Below are positions 63,577 to 64,000 of a stretch of DNA of 64,000 bases, piece by piece. The notes below the pieces were generated by a model. It was not told the origin of the DNA and did not search any database. It saw only the letters and a program-made list of their open reading frames with translations. The position numbers and the translations under genes were made by a program. Source of the DNA: Caldicellulosiruptor bescii DSM 6725 (lineage in GTDB: Bacteria; Bacillota; Thermoanaerobacteria; Caldicellulosiruptorales; Caldicellulosiruptoraceae); NCBI RefSeq assembly GCF_000022325.1, contig NC_012034.1, positions 1,797,501-1,861,500 on the forward strand, given 5' to 3'. The number at the start of each line of letters is the position of its first letter. Positions within the stretch are counted from its first letter, which is position 1.

Positions 63577-63999
63577 TTATATTAACCTGCAAGCAAGTTT
63601 TGCTACCATGTTGTCAATCACCAATATCCCGCACATTAAAAATATTATAATCATTCCAATAATTGCAAATGAGCTTTTGTCTATTCTTGCCATTTTGTTT
63701 TTAAAGAATAACATTATAAATGAATACAGAATAAGTATAATCAAAAATATAAAAACAATCAATTCCTTTAATAGTATATACGATAGAAAGAATGCAAACC
63801 CTTTTATCTTATACACGTAAAAAAAGACAGCAGTAGCAAGCCCAAATGAAAACCCTTTAAATACTACAATTCCTATATTCAAAAGCTGCATGTATCTATG
63901 AAGGTTAGAAAGCCCCCATATGCAAAGACAAAACAGTATTACTCCTAATGAGAAAATCAAAACATTTTTCCAATAGTCTTTGTTTCCTTGTTTTGCCAT
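63577..63999 (-). CDS. SpoIIM-like membrane protein, short form
   Basis: A 140-residue protein with four membrane helices and a basic N-terminus starting MAKQGNKDYWKN. VFKGFSFGLATAVFFYVYKIKGFAFFLSYILLKELIVF aligns by eye (key part FKGFSFGLATAVFFY) with the central part of SpoIIM (LKGVVIGFTVGF...). The last helix also fits. SpoIIM is about 70 residues longer, with an additional N-terminal helix and loop missing here. SpoIIM helps engulfment during sporulation with SpoIID and SpoIIP. The ATG lies one base from the window edge, so a longer gene starting outside cannot be excluded. Confidence 0.5.
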   Translation of the reverse strand: MAKQGNKDYWKNVLIFSLGVILFCLCIWGLSNLHRYMQLLNIGIVVFKGFSFGLATAVFFYVYKIKGFAFFLSYILLKELIVFIFLIILILYSFIMLFFKNKMARIDKSSFAIIGMIIIFLMCGILVIDNMVAKLACRLI

Positions 64000-64000
64000 A

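Noticed and set aside
1..64000. CRISPR array, prophage, toxin-antitoxin, restriction or other defence system
   Set aside because: No regularly spaced repeats of array size and no genes of these types were found on either strand.

Overview
The window reads as one continuous chromosomal stretch of a low-G+C Gram-positive bacterium of the thermophilic, anaerobic clostridial type. Gene content and gene order most resemble Caldicellulosiruptor; this genus is my inference from recall and was not searched. Supporting signs are a ferredoxin-dependent 2-oxoacid oxidoreductase, a type Z (zinc) S14, an IscR-NifS-NifU-MnmA cluster, sporulation-type genes (YtxC, SpoIIM-like), strong AGGAGG ribosome binding sites and frequent TTG/GTG starts. 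Nearly everything lies on the minus strand.

Layout by region. 1-3.6 kb: a fused 2-oxoacid:ferredoxin oxidoreductase (cut by the window edge) and a CCA-adding/poly(A) polymerase-type enzyme, next to a PHP phosphatase on plus. 4.5-7.8 kb: iron-sulfur/thio-tRNA operon iscR-nifS-nifU-mnmA with a likely self-repressed promoter. 7.8-8.3 kb: a small broken gene and tandem tRNA-Gln/tRNA-Glu. 8.3-24 kb: the S10-spc-alpha ribosomal superoperon (rpsJ to rplQ with secY, adk, map, infA and rpoA), lacking rpmD, preceded by a roughly 290-nt structured leader. 24-24.8 kb: a mini-rubredoxin and a ferritin-like protein. 25-29.8 kb: tandem-HD protein, two-component pair and phosphohexomutase. 29.8-31.4 kb: an AT-rich MFS efflux gene followed by a 120-bp element with terminal inverted repeats, possibly acquired. 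31.4-40.9 kb: M18 aminopeptidase, Nramp transporter, radical SAM protein, a TusA/DsrE sulfur-handling pair beside a CsoR-family sensor and a ferredoxin, then an HtrA-like protease with a large secreted protein. 41-44.8 kb: RNA methyltransferase, YerC, YtxC, a DUF6873-like protein and an ECF S component. 44.9-49.3 kb: cheY-cheA-cheW-mcp. 49.4-60.3 kb: a 12-gene nucleoside uptake and salvage operon. 60.5-64 kb: gatD-murT, xerD and a SpoIIM-like membrane protein.

How the genes work together. The nucleoside operon is the most complete pathway. It encodes a BMP-type binding protein, an ABC ATPase and two permeases, then MTA phosphorylase, cytidine deaminase, pyrimidine- and purine-nucleoside phosphorylases, phosphopentomutase and deoxyribose-phosphate aldolase, and it carries its own GntR regulator. 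Imported nucleosides are thereby converted to bases and to pentose phosphate that enters glycolysis. Its promoter carries an array of heptamer repeats that is a good operator candidate. The isc operon supplies sulfur for Fe-S assembly and for 2-thiouridine in tRNA. I found no CRISPR array, no intact transposase, no prophage and no clearly novel defence or biosynthetic system. The best leads are the S10 leader RNA, the heptamer array, the CsoR/TusA/DsrE locus, the missing rpmD and the small broken gene near 7.9 kb.
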